This document shows, piece after piece, positions 54,192 to 62,606 of a stretch of 64,000 bases of DNA. Position numbers and translations under genes: made by a program. The stretch's first letter is position 1. Every line of letters starts with the position of its first letter. The notes under the pieces were generated by a model that worked only from the letters and a program-made list of their open reading frames with translations, made no database searches and was not told the origin of the DNA. The DNA is taken from assembly GCA_038827615.1 (NCBI GenBank), contig JAWBNK010000001.1:868290-932289 (forward strand), written 5' to 3'. This DNA comes from Thermosphaera sp. Lineage in GTDB: Archaea; Thermoproteota; Thermoprotei_A; Sulfolobales; Desulfurococcaceae.

Positions 54192-55553
54192 TTAAACCGT
54201 AATATATTTAAACAATCCACCCCTCGTGTAATAGCCCCCTGTCTTTCTCCTTAAAAAGTATGCCACAGTTAGAACAGCAACTCCTGTGATGGAGAGTAAA
54301 AATAAGATCGTGCTAGTAGATATAATTTCACTTCCGGCTCGCCTCGACTCCTGCTCGCTCAAAAATCTCTCCTCCGAACTGGTTATCGTGGATGTGTTTG
54401 CGTCGGAGCCGTTCTCGGTAACCGGTGGACTAGGGGGGAGGGGTTCCCCCGAGAACGTCCGGTTGATAAAATCCTCTATAAATTCCTGGTTTAACTCTAA
54501 TCCAAACGAATCGATGAACTCGTCACGCGAAAAGATTGCAATCAGCTGAGACCCATTAATATTTCTATGTAGATCAAGCATTTGCTCAACCGCTGATTCG
54601 TTTACCGCTGTTTCTCTTGATTCGCTCTCAAAAAGGAACGGATAGCGCCAAAGGGAGCCTGCCAACCAATCGACGCTAACCCATTCAATCCCTGGAATAT
54701 ATACCAGGGTGAAAGCGTGTGGACCATTAAATCTGAAAATGTAGGTTACGTTTTCAACAGGCATTACATACCTCGAAAATCTTTCATCACTGATATATAC
54801 ATATCCATATCCTATTGTTGCCGGGATCCCGTAGTAGTTTAAAATTTCGACGAGAATCCTTGACATGTCATCGCAATCTCCCCGGCGGGATTGAACAACC
54901 TGTTCAATGCTCCGTGGTTCCGCACTAGCATCATACTCTATGAACTCCATGTAAATAAACCACGCTGCCGCCGCCGCAAGGCCTACCGCGCTAGCATTTG
55001 CAACGGGGATCCCATAAGTTCGTTGGAACCATGCCTCGAACTGGGGAACAACTATGTTAACAACAGCGGAGTTCTGCGGTCTTACATACTTGTTAACGAC
55101 TTCACTGGGGAAATCGCTCCAAGACGTAGGCTGGTAGGATACGTTGGATAAAGCTTTAATAATCAGGGTTTCCATCCAGCCCGGCCGAGGATAGCAAATC
55201 CGTATTTTGTTGACTAAATACGCGTAGGCCCCCTCGCCTTTTGCAACATTAAACTCGAATCCACTGACTGTAGAGTTGAACACGACATTCTTAGTGTAAA
55301 GTGTCTCCACGGTTTGATTAATAGTTGAGCCCAGGGTAAAGTTTGACGGCGACTCTAGATACAATGTCTCGGTATTATTTGAAAAACTAATCCATATAGC
55401 GTTGAGGAAAAAGAATTCCTCGCAGTCAACCGGAACTTGAACATCCGCGGTTAAAATTATAGGTTGAAAAATCGCGTATGAAATGATCAAGAATAGTAAC
55501 AACAATAGTGCGGACCTCTGAAACGATCCCGATGTTTTTCCATGGCGTATCAT
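54192..55553 (-). CDS. Membrane-anchored transglutaminase-like protein
   Basis: A 453-residue exported protein with an N-terminal signal anchor (about 15-33) and a C-terminal membrane segment (about 410-432) followed by a basic tail. The transglutaminase-like triad is Cys227 (RRGDCDDMS), His279 (GPHAFTLVY) and Asp295 (VSVDWLAG). The catalytic domain should face outside. In archaea such domains are proposed peptidases or protein cross-linkers. Several NxS/T sites suggest S-layer-side glycosylation. Start ATG 55553. Confidence 0.85.
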   Translation of the reverse strand: MIRHGKTSGSFQRSALLLLLFLIISYAIFQPIILTADVQVPVDCEEFFFLNAIWISFSNNTETLYLESPSNFTLGSTINQTVETLYTKNVVFNSTVSGFEFNVAKGEGAYAYLVNKIRICYPRPGWMETLIIKALSNVSYQPTSWSDFPSEVVNKYVRPQNSAVVNIVVPQFEAWFQRTYGIPVANASAVGLAAAAAWFIYMEFIEYDASAEPRSIEQVVQSRRGDCDDMSRILVEILNYYGIPATIGYGYVYISDERFSRYVMPVENVTYIFRFNGPHAFTLVYIPGIEWVSVDWLAGSLWRYPFLFESESRETAVNESAVEQMLDLHRNINGSQLIAIFSRDEFIDSFGLELNQEFIEDFINRTFSGEPLPPSPPVTENGSDANTSTITSSEERFLSEQESRRAGSEIISTSTILFLLSITGVAVLTVAYFLRRKTGGYYTRGGLFKYITV

Positions 55554-55739
55554 GAGTTAACCACGATTAATCGCTTATGTTTTAAATTCAAATAAGCCTT
55601 TCCATCCAGTATTTTAACAGTCTTCACCCCTCTGTGACTATTATTGCCATAGCAAGTATTGCTGAAGAACGGCTAGCTCTGCTCTCTCATAATCTGGGAT
55701 TTCAAGCTCTGAAATAATGTTAGGATGGACCTTTAAAAG

Positions 55740-56612
55740 CTACATTATAATGTCTATATACGTGTTCTTGACTATTGCGTCATAGGCATTTCTCACAGCA
55801 ACATCCGTTAAACCCACTGAGCTTCCTACCTCCAACTGATTCCTCTTATTATTAGAGATGACGCTGGCTAAATAGACCGAGGCGGCAGCAAGGCTTGCAG
55901 GGCTCTTTCCGCTTAAATATGTTTCCTCGGTGGCGGATAGTAGCTTGTTGGCCAGGACCTCAACTTCGGCCGGAAGAGCAAGTTTTTTAACAATAACTGT
56001 AACATAAGTCCTCGGATCATACTTCTGAGGCTCTATTTTGAAGTCTTTAACGCTTTCCCTTATCTTCCTAATACCTTCCCATAAATCATCCATTGTAATA
56101 CCAACTTCCTGTGCGAAAGCTCTCGCTACTTTGGGCTGATTGTGGATCTTGTATGCCAGGTATAAGGCCGCCGCCGCGATCCGTCTTAACGTTTTTTCTT
56201 TATAGTTCATACCTTTCACTGTTTGACTAGTTAAGTCTGCCGCAGTCTCCTGCACGCTTGAAGGTGGTTTTAGGATCTTGATCAATTCATTAAGCTCGGT
56301 TAATCCTTTCTTTACTATTCTACTGGACTTGTCAACTCTTATATCATAGTGCTTAGCTGCCCACGTCCTTCCCGACTTAACATGCGTTATGATATTCCCA
56401 GAGATCTCGGTGCCACCAACACCGTGATCGTGAACACGGTTCGTGAATGCTCCGCTGTATCTTGGCGTGGAATCGGTTCTTCCTGTCGACTCGAAACCAC
56501 TGTAAACCGGCTTTTCATCCAGGACTACCCCACAACTAGTGCAGATAAACGCGTTTAAGTTTTCATCGAATACTATATGAGTTGATCCACAAGACTTGCA
56601 CGCTATCTTCAC
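55740..56612 (-). CDS. tfb: Transcription initiation factor TFB
   Basis: Archaeal TFIIB homologue that recruits RNA polymerase to TBP-bound promoters. The zinc ribbon uses Cys5, Cys8, Cys24 and Cys27, followed by the B-reader/linker (GRTWAAKHYDIRVDK) and two cyclin repeats (LNELIKILKPPSSVQETA and onward; the second with LAAASVYLASVIS). GTG 56612 with GAGGTG seven bases upstream. It is coupled to the gar1 stop. The coding frame continues 32 codons past the TAG before tandem stops. Confidence 0.95.
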   Translation of the reverse strand: MKIACKSCGSTHIVFDENLNAFICTSCGVVLDEKPVYSGFESTGRTDSTPRYSGAFTNRVHDHGVGGTEISGNIITHVKSGRTWAAKHYDIRVDKSSRIVKKGLTELNELIKILKPPSSVQETAADLTSQTVKGMNYKEKTLRRIAAAALYLAYKIHNQPKVARAFAQEVGITMDDLWEGIRKIRESVKDFKIEPQKYDPRTYVTVIVKKLALPAEVEVLANKLLSATEETYLSGKSPASLAAASVYLASVISNNKRNQLEVGSSVGLTDVAVRNAYDAIVKNTYIDIIM

Positions 56613-56618
56613 GCTATG

Positions 56619-56903
56619 TCACCTCCTGGTTCTCCTCCCTGCGCGCCGGGGCTTGCGCTCAACTGGAGGTTGAAAATAGTAGAATGAGCCGGGATGGATT
56701 GACGCTACCACCTCCGGATTCTCAAGCTTTACTACTATTCGTGGATCCTCCACCCTGCCGATGATGTCAACGACTCTGCCAACCCTCCTCATGTTTTCAT
56801 CATACACTGAAAAACCCAGTGTCTTCGAAGCATCTGCGACTTCGCTCACTAAAATCACGTTGCCATCGCGCGTTACTTGGTGAACACGGCCAAGCTTCTT
56901 CAT
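56619..56903 (-). CDS. gar1: H/ACA RNP protein Gar1
   Basis: A 94-residue component of the pseudouridylation RNP. Six-stranded beta-barrel pattern with LGRVHQVTRDGNVILVSE, VYDENMRRVGRVVDIIGRV and SIHPGSFYYFQPP. Basic C-terminal tail (RKPRRAGRRTRR). ATG 56903 has GGTGATTAAA upstream; GTG 56912 is an alternative. Precedes tfb in a conserved archaeal gene pair. Confidence 0.93.
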   Translation of the reverse strand: MKKLGRVHQVTRDGNVILVSEVADASKTLGFSVYDENMRRVGRVVDIIGRVEDPRIVVKLENPEVVASIHPGSFYYFQPPVERKPRRAGRRTRR

Positions 56904-57057
56904 TTTAATCACCCAGGACCGGGTAATACTGCTGTAATATATCCTTTGACTCTTATGCTTAAAAGGAGTCTCGCCAATAATACCTTTTTAATACAAAATT
57001 ACCCGAATACATCAAAATTTAATCATTATCTTAAATTTCACCATAATACTATAGATA

Positions 57058-57363
57058 TTATTTCAACGGTTTTCTTGACCTATTTTCCTTAATCTCCTTT
57101 GCAATTCTGATGAGGAGATTATGCTTCTCAGCATTCTTATCTACTAACACTCTGCCCTTAACCCACCATTGCCCAGGGTATGCCTTATCCTTCTCAAGAA
57201 CCGGGTTTAAACCCAGTTTTAATGCTGCTTGAAAAATCTCTTCGATCGAGGGTGACGGAACACTCAGTGAAGCCGGGATTCTGCGGCCCTGTTTTCTCGT
57301 GAGGCTTGAGTCTAAATATGATGGATAAACAACTACTTTTCTTCCCCTATATTCTCGGCTCAA
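57058..57363 (-). CDS. srp19: Signal recognition particle protein SRP19
   Basis: A 101-residue RNA-binding protein of the archaeal SRP. VVVYPSYLDSSLTRKQGRRIP is the conserved N-terminal segment; KAYPGQWWVKGRVLVD and the Lys-rich C-terminus (NRSRKPLK) complete it. TTG 57363 with GGTGG upstream. It lies 17 bases downstream of the S8e gene and is co-transcribed with it. It ends about 145 bases from gar1 in an A/T-rich gap with no feature recognised. Confidence 0.95.
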   Translation of the reverse strand: MSREYRGRKVVVYPSYLDSSLTRKQGRRIPASLSVPSPSIEEIFQAALKLGLNPVLEKDKAYPGQWWVKGRVLVDKNAEKHNLLIRIAKEIKENRSRKPLK

Positions 57364-57380
57364 AAAACCACCAATAAGAG

Positions 57381-57767
57381 CTAACGCTTCAACAATACTC
57401 CATTCAATACTCCGTCTTGCCCGGGCCTTGACGTGATTTTAACAAGCCCCAGCTCCGTTTTAACTACTGTGCCTTTTGAAATAATTTGAAACCTAGCGTT
57501 CTGCGGGTTTGATGGCGTTTCCACAACGCTCATTATCTTTACTTTGCGGCACGACTTCTCCTCAGGTAGATAGACGTTCACGTATAAGGCCTTCTTCACC
57601 CTCACTTTTCTATTTCCACCTCTGGTACGAACGATCTTTATCTCCTCCTTGTCGGCAAGAACGGTTGAAGTAGGCGGGGAACCCAGCTCGTATTTTCTCT
57701 TGCCTTTGTGAACACCTTTCACTCCACCAGTTGGCTTTCTCAAGTCGTTGCCTTGGTAAAACGACAT
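57381..57767 (-). CDS. rps8e: Ribosomal protein S8e
   Basis: Small-subunit protein recognised by the N-terminal YQGNDLRKPTGGVKGVHKGKRK, the RTRGGNRKVRV core and SRPGQDGVLNGVLLKR at the C-terminus. 128 residues, standard for archaea. ATG 57767 with GGGGTTGG upstream. A TATA-like ATATTTAAAA lies about 48 bases before the start, in the divergent gap shared with the prenyltransferase gene. Confidence 0.96.
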   Translation of the reverse strand: MSFYQGNDLRKPTGGVKGVHKGKRKYELGSPPTSTVLADKEEIKIVRTRGGNRKVRVKKALYVNVYLPEEKSCRKVKIMSVVETPSNPQNARFQIISKGTVVKTELGLVKITSRPGQDGVLNGVLLKR

Positions 57768-57892
57768 GTTTCCAACCCCTTAAGCACTATTAAAGAAAAT
57801 GAGATGATTATTCATTTTTAAATATTCTCTTCTTGAAGTTATGAACCTTAATATAACTGGTTACATTATTATGGATATGAGATGATGCTGAT

Positions 57893-58708
57893 TTGAAGAC
57901 GAGCAGAGAGAGAATAGAAGCGCTGACCTTGAAAACTGGCAATAGATTCCTAAGGCCTTTCTACAAGATCTATGAGAAGTGGCTGTGGCTACAGATAAAG
58001 AATGGCCCTTTTCCAAACCACGTGGGGATCATACCTGATGGCAATAGGAGGTGGGCTAAGAGAGTTGGGCTAGATCCTTCTGAGGGACACGTTTTCGGAT
58101 ATGAGAAGATTAAAGAGACATTACGATGGATATGGGACCTAGGCATTAAACATGTTACTATCTATGCGATGAGCACCGAGAATTGCAGGCATAGGCCTCC
58201 GCAGGAGAGGGAAAAACTCTTTAACCTAGCATTTGAAGGGTTGAAGGAGTTGAAGGACCTCCCAGAGATACACGAGTATAAGGTTAAAGTGAAGATTATA
58301 GGGGATTACACCCTAGTACCTGCGGATTTGATAAATGCTATAAGAGAGTTAGAGGAAAAGACGAAAGACTACCATAACTATAGTTTAAACATAGCTCTGT
58401 GTTACGGAGGTAGACAGGAGATCTTAGATGCTATAAAAAAGATTTTGATGGATCTTGTAGCTGGGAAAATCACACTAGATGAATTAACAGAGGAGAACTT
58501 CAGGAAGTACTTGTACACCAATAATTCCCCCGACCCTGACTTGATAATTAGAACAAGCGGAGAAGAAAGAATAAGCAACTTTCTACTGTGGCAGTCAGCA
58601 TACAGTGAACTATACTTCTGCGATGTCTACTGGCCAGAATTTAGAAAAATAGATTTTTGGAGAGCAATTAGGAGTTATCAATTTAGGGAAAGAAGATTTG
58701 GAAGATAG
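57893..58708 (+). CDS. uppS: cis-Prenyltransferase (polyprenyl diphosphate synthase)
   Basis: Makes long cis-polyprenyl diphosphates used as lipid carriers in N-glycosylation. Catalytic Asp49 in IIPDGNRRWAKR, the YAMSTENCRHRP segment and the C-terminal RTSGEERISNFLLWQSAYSE are diagnostic. TTG start at 57893, with a weak ribosome-binding site. The downstream gene is convergent. Chain length cannot be told from sequence here. The GtrA-like and transglutaminase genes elsewhere in the window would also act at the cell envelope. Confidence 0.95.
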   Translation: MKTSRERIEALTLKTGNRFLRPFYKIYEKWLWLQIKNGPFPNHVGIIPDGNRRWAKRVGLDPSEGHVFGYEKIKETLRWIWDLGIKHVTIYAMSTENCRHRPPQEREKLFNLAFEGLKELKDLPEIHEYKVKVKIIGDYTLVPADLINAIRELEEKTKDYHNYSLNIALCYGGRQEILDAIKKILMDLVAGKITLDELTEENFRKYLYTNNSPDPDLIIRTSGEERISNFLLWQSAYSELYFCDVYWPEFRKIDFWRAIRSYQFRERRFGR

Positions 58709-58724
58709 ACTCTAAGTTAACAGG

Positions 58725-59621
58725 TTATTCTGATATCAGGTCGTCGGGTTCTCCGTAGAGTATCTTCAACTCCTCGATAGTGAGTTTACCGCCCCGCTTG
58801 AGCTTCTCCATAATTTCTTGCTTCTTTAAATCGATTATTCGTGTGACTTTACTCTTCTCCAACTCTTTCTGAAGCTGACTGATTTTTTCCCTCAAATCCG
58901 CTTGCTTCTTGAAGTATTCGTCTATCAGCGCAGATAGTTTGTTAACTCTCTCCTGCTTCTCGTTAATCAGTGATTTCAGCTCGAGATTTCTTTTGATAAT
59001 CTCATCTATTTTAGACTTCAACGTGTCTTTTTCTTGCGTCAACTTGTTTATCTCATCTCTTAGAAGCTTCATCTTCTTGGTTAAATCTTCAACTTGAATC
59101 CTTATACTAGACAATAGTGCTTTCATCTCGAGCGTGCTATTCCTCTCCCTTCTCAAGGCTTCAGCCTTGTCAAGGAGCTCTTTCAATCTTTTAATCTTGC
59201 TTATGATCCTGTTCTCTTCTTCAAGCGTCAGTACCCGAGTCTGAAGCTGCCACTCTAAACGATTGATTTCTTCCCTCAGTATCGCCGTAGGAGTTCTAGC
59301 CTCCTTCTCCATTTCACGAATCTGATTGTTCTTTGCCAAAAGCAATTCCTTCAACTCTTTGAGTTCAGCCAGCCTTGACTTCTTCTCGTTGCTAAGCTTT
59401 TTGTACTCTTCAATCAGCTCTCGTCTCTTAGAAACTATTGATTTATATTTTTCCCTAATGCTTGGTAAATCGTTCAACAACTTAGCTCTTTCCGACCTAA
59501 GATTCTTCAGCTCATCAATGATTTTTGCTCTTTCTTCTTTAGCCCCTTTTATCTGCTCTCTAACTAGGTTCAACTCATTAGTCAATCCTTCGATTTGTAA
59601 TTTTAACTCAGTGCTCTCCAT
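58725..59621 (-). CDS. Long coiled-coil protein, unknown function
   Basis: A 298-residue protein that is coiled-coil almost throughout (LQIEGLTNELNLVREQIKGA to RVNKLSALIDEY). A short C-terminal domain follows (RGGKLTIEELKILYGEPDD) that could be a small helical hook. Similar archaeal proteins are annotated only as coiled-coil or SMC-like, and no ATPase head is present. ATG 59621 with GGTAG upstream. It lies 15 bases after the acyl-CoA synthetase beta gene. Confidence 0.75.
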   Translation of the reverse strand: MESTELKLQIEGLTNELNLVREQIKGAKEERAKIIDELKNLRSERAKLLNDLPSIREKYKSIVSKRRELIEEYKKLSNEKKSRLAELKELKELLLAKNNQIREMEKEARTPTAILREEINRLEWQLQTRVLTLEEENRIISKIKRLKELLDKAEALRRERNSTLEMKALLSSIRIQVEDLTKKMKLLRDEINKLTQEKDTLKSKIDEIIKRNLELKSLINEKQERVNKLSALIDEYFKKQADLREKISQLQKELEKSKVTRIIDLKKQEIMEKLKRGGKLTIEELKILYGEPDDLISE

Positions 59622-59636
59622 TTAACTACCCATCCA

Positions 59637-60335
59637 CTATGTTTTCTTCAATATGATCCTGGCGTCGACAGCTATTGCGGAGTCTGGATATGCCATGACT
59701 GGGTTTAAATCTATTGATTCTACCTCTTCATTGTCCTCGAGAAGTCTTGAAGTCTTAATGATCATGTCGGCTATTGCATCCTTATTGACAGGGGGTTGAC
59801 CCCTATAGCCGTCTAATATCTTGTAGGACTTAATCTCCCTTAACATTTCAAGCGCATCTTCCATCTTGACTGGTGATACTCTAAAGGAGACGTCTTTCAA
59901 TACTTCGACGAATATTCCTCCTAGCCCAAACATTACGACGGGGCCAAATATTCCATCCCTTACTCCCCCGATAATTACTTCAAGCCCCTGGGGAGCCATG
60001 TTGTACATTAACACTCCGACCAGCCTTGCATTAGGAGCTCTCGACCTAACGGTTCTGAACATTTCATCCACTGCTTTAGCAACTTCCTCCGGAGTTTTCA
60101 AGCCAAGCCTGACTCCTCCCACATCGCTTTTGTGAGAAATGTCTGGAGAGACTATTTTTAAGGCAATGGGGAATCCTATCTTAGGTGCTAACTCTTTTGC
60201 TTCCTCACCACTATTAACCACGACTACTTCAGGCGATTTAATACCATAGTACTTGATCACTTGGAAAGCTTCATGCTCTAATAGCTTGGTCCTACCTTCA
60301 TCTAAGGCTTTTCTAATGATCTCTTTGGGAATCAA
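59637..60335 (-). CDS. ADP-forming acyl-CoA synthetase, beta subunit
   Basis: ATP-grasp subunit that, with the alpha subunit, converts acyl-CoA, ADP and phosphate to acid, CoA and ATP. It is the main substrate-level energy step of peptide- and sugar-fermenting archaea. Landmarks are EHEAFQVIKYYGI, LKIVSPDISHKSDVGGV (nucleotide loop), IIGGVRDGIFGPVVMFGLGG and SIDLNPVM at the C-terminus. TTG 60335 with GAGGTGTG upstream. Nearly overlaps the alpha gene. Confidence 0.93.
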   Translation of the reverse strand: MIPKEIIRKALDEGRTKLLEHEAFQVIKYYGIKSPEVVVVNSGEEAKELAPKIGFPIALKIVSPDISHKSDVGGVRLGLKTPEEVAKAVDEMFRTVRSRAPNARLVGVLMYNMAPQGLEVIIGGVRDGIFGPVVMFGLGGIFVEVLKDVSFRVSPVKMEDALEMLREIKSYKILDGYRGQPPVNKDAIADMIIKTSRLLEDNEEVESIDLNPVMAYPDSAIAVDARIILKKT

Positions 60336-60337
60336 TT

Positions 60338-61720
60338 TTAATCACACCTCTTCTTTATCATGCTATAAGTATATAATGCTTTTAGGGCTTTCGCAGCTCT
60401 TTCAGGCGACTCGAACACTGGCACTCCTCCAGATTCAAGCTTCTCGGATATCTTCTTGGCCTCCTCGCCGCCAATGGCGAGAGCGATAATTGGCTTGCCA
60501 TATTTTTTCTTGGACTCTATCAAGTAGTCCGCGATCGCCCCTCTTATTCCGGGGACCTGAGGAAGAGCTACAACAACTACTGCATCCACATCGCTCCTCG
60601 GCAAGATTTTCTCAAGAACTTTCATATATCTCTCATCATCAGTATCGCCTGTTAAGTCAATTGGATTTTCAATGATGCAATGAGGGGGGAGAATACTCTT
60701 TAGCTCCTCCTTTAATTCAGGCGGCGTCCTAGGCAATTCAAATCCTTGAGTTGCTAAGGCGTCAGTCAACATTACCCCGACGCCCCCAGCGTCTGTTACG
60801 ATGTATACTTTGTTACCCTTCATCAAGGGTTGGGTCAAGAGGATCTTAGTAATATCCATTATATCGTCGAAGGAGTCTGCCTCTATTAATCCCGCCTGTT
60901 TTATTGCCGATTTGTATAAGCTATAGTCGCCAGCCAGAGCTGCCGTGTGGCTCGCCGCGGCCATGCTGCCCCTGCTCGTCTTACCAGCCTTGTATATCAC
61001 CACTGGCTTGACTTTCACGACCTCGCGAGCTACTCTTATGAATTCTTTACCTCGGTTAGTTTTCAATCCTTCAAGATACATAAGGACGATCTTTGTTTTC
61101 TCGTCATCCTTAAAGAACTTTAACAAGTCAACATCATCTACGTCGACTTTGTTACCATAGCTCACTGCCCTCGAAACCCCAATATTGTTGTATGCCATCC
61201 AATCGATTAGGGCGGATGCGAAGGCACCGCTTTGACTTATGAATCCGACGTGTCCTCTCGGAGGCCTCTTCATTTTCTCCTCTGGCAGGAAGAAGGTGTC
61301 GACCCCGCTCCAATTATCAAATATTCCTATGCAATTGGGTCCAACAATCCTTATACCGTATTTTGAGGCTATCTCCTTAACCTTGTTTTCTAACATCTCG
61401 CCTCGAGGAGTATTTGTCTCTCTAAACCCTCCGCTTATAATGATCACTGCCTTGGTCCCTTTCTCTCCCAAATCCTCAAGAACTTCTGGGACTCCGTCAG
61501 CGGGAATAACTATGACTGCTAGGTCTGGCGCTTTAGGCAGTTCTGAAACTTTCTTATAGCATTTCAATCCCATGATGCTCTCGTAGTTCGGATTTACAGG
61601 GTATATCTCTCCCTTGAATTTTTTCACGAAGTTCTCGAGAATGACTTTTCCAACTTTTCCTGGCTTATCGCTGGCTCCTACTATCGCCACTGACTCCGGA
61701 TTGAAGAACTTTTCTATCAT
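60338..61720 (-). CDS. ADP-forming acyl-CoA synthetase, alpha subunit
   Basis: CoA-binding and ligase subunit. The N-terminal Rossmann CoA-binding domain has VAIVGASDKPGKVGKV; the middle has FISQSGAFASALIDW; the phosphorylated histidine is His258 in ASHTAALAG. ATG 61720 is preferred over TTG 61732 on spacing of GGTTGAG. Typical length 460. Separate subunits, as in Pyrococcus-type enzymes, rather than a fusion. Preferred acyl group not determinable here. Confidence 0.93.
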   Translation of the reverse strand: MIEKFFNPESVAIVGASDKPGKVGKVILENFVKKFKGEIYPVNPNYESIMGLKCYKKVSELPKAPDLAVIVIPADGVPEVLEDLGEKGTKAVIIISGGFRETNTPRGEMLENKVKEIASKYGIRIVGPNCIGIFDNWSGVDTFFLPEEKMKRPPRGHVGFISQSGAFASALIDWMAYNNIGVSRAVSYGNKVDVDDVDLLKFFKDDEKTKIVLMYLEGLKTNRGKEFIRVAREVVKVKPVVIYKAGKTSRGSMAAASHTAALAGDYSLYKSAIKQAGLIEADSFDDIMDITKILLTQPLMKGNKVYIVTDAGGVGVMLTDALATQGFELPRTPPELKEELKSILPPHCIIENPIDLTGDTDDERYMKVLEKILPRSDVDAVVVVALPQVPGIRGAIADYLIESKKKYGKPIIALAIGGEEAKKISEKLESGGVPVFESPERAAKALKALYTYSMIKKRCD

Positions 61721-61811
61721 AATCTCAACCAATAATCCTGTTTGGTATAGATTATCAAGGCGTCAAGAAAATAAATATTAAATGTCTCCATCGATGCACG
61801 GAATAGCCACA

Positions 61812-62606
61812 CTATAGTACCGGGTTCGGCTCCTCCGTAAGATAGTCCTCTCCACCGGCAACTATCCTCTGAATACTTGCATACAAGTCGTCGAAACCTT
61901 GTCCATTAACATTGGATACTGGTATGGACTCGAAATTGTGTAATTTCTCTGCAACCGCATAGACTTCCTCAGAGGACCACATGAGCAACGTTTCAGCATC
62001 ACCCACTACTTTACTCGCAAGCTCATCCGGGTCTTCAAGCATGCTAAGCAAGCTCGAGAACTCGCTCTCGGAGAGTAGGTCTGTCTTAGTAAACACGTTG
62101 ATCTGTGGATACTTTATCCTGAAGAATGTTGAAGCGGACAACAACATCGCCGAAAACAAGTTGCTCGGTTTCAGCGCGTATAGCCCATCAATCAGGAAGA
62201 GCGCGGCAGCCTTTGATTCGCCTATAAGTGTTCTCAATACTATGGGTCCTGAATCTCTGAACGCGAATATCTCTAACTGTCCGGGAGTATCAATTATAAC
62301 GTAATTTGCCCTCAATGAATCAACCTGGTCTTTCAACTCATTGATGCTAAACGCCAACATATCCACGGATGCAATTAAAGCACCATTAGGTCCTAGTCCC
62401 TGCTTAACCATAATCTCCCTTGCATCAATCCACTCCCTAACATCCACGTCGGGTTCGTAGGGAAGCTCCTCGACAGCTGGATCCAGGTTAACTATGGAAG
62501 CATGTAATTGATGCGAATCTAGGTAGTTCATCAACATACCTGTCAACGTAGTCTTACCGCTTCCCGCAGTACCGAGAACAATAATGTAGTAGGGAATCTT
62601 CACCAC
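61812..62606 (-). CDS. GPN-loop GTPase
   Basis: A dimeric GTPase related to eukaryotic GPN1-3, which assist RNA polymerase II assembly. Walker A GTAGSGKTT (12-20), the defining Gly-Pro-Asn in LGPNGALIA (72-75), YVIIDTPGQLEIF and TKTDLL (G4). GTG starts at 62606 or 62603 overlap the amrS stop. Precise archaeal role unknown. It shares a transcript with amrS. Confidence 0.92.
   Translation of the reverse strand: MVKIPYYIIVLGTAGSGKTTLTGMLMNYLDSHQLHASIVNLDPAVEELPYEPDVDVREWIDAREIMVKQGLGPNGALIASVDMLAFSINELKDQVDSLRANYVIIDTPGQLEIFAFRDSGPIVLRTLIGESKAAALFLIDGLYALKPSNLFSAMLLSASTFFRIKYPQINVFTKTDLLSESEFSSLLSMLEDPDELASKVVGDAETLLMWSSEEVYAVAEKLHNFESIPVSNVNGQGFDDLYASIQRIVAGGEDYLTEEPNPVL

Noticed and set aside
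55620-55720. Two CTGA boxes in the gap after tfb as a possible plus-strand C/D sRNA
   Set aside because: No acceptable C or C' box (RTGATGA) accompanies them.
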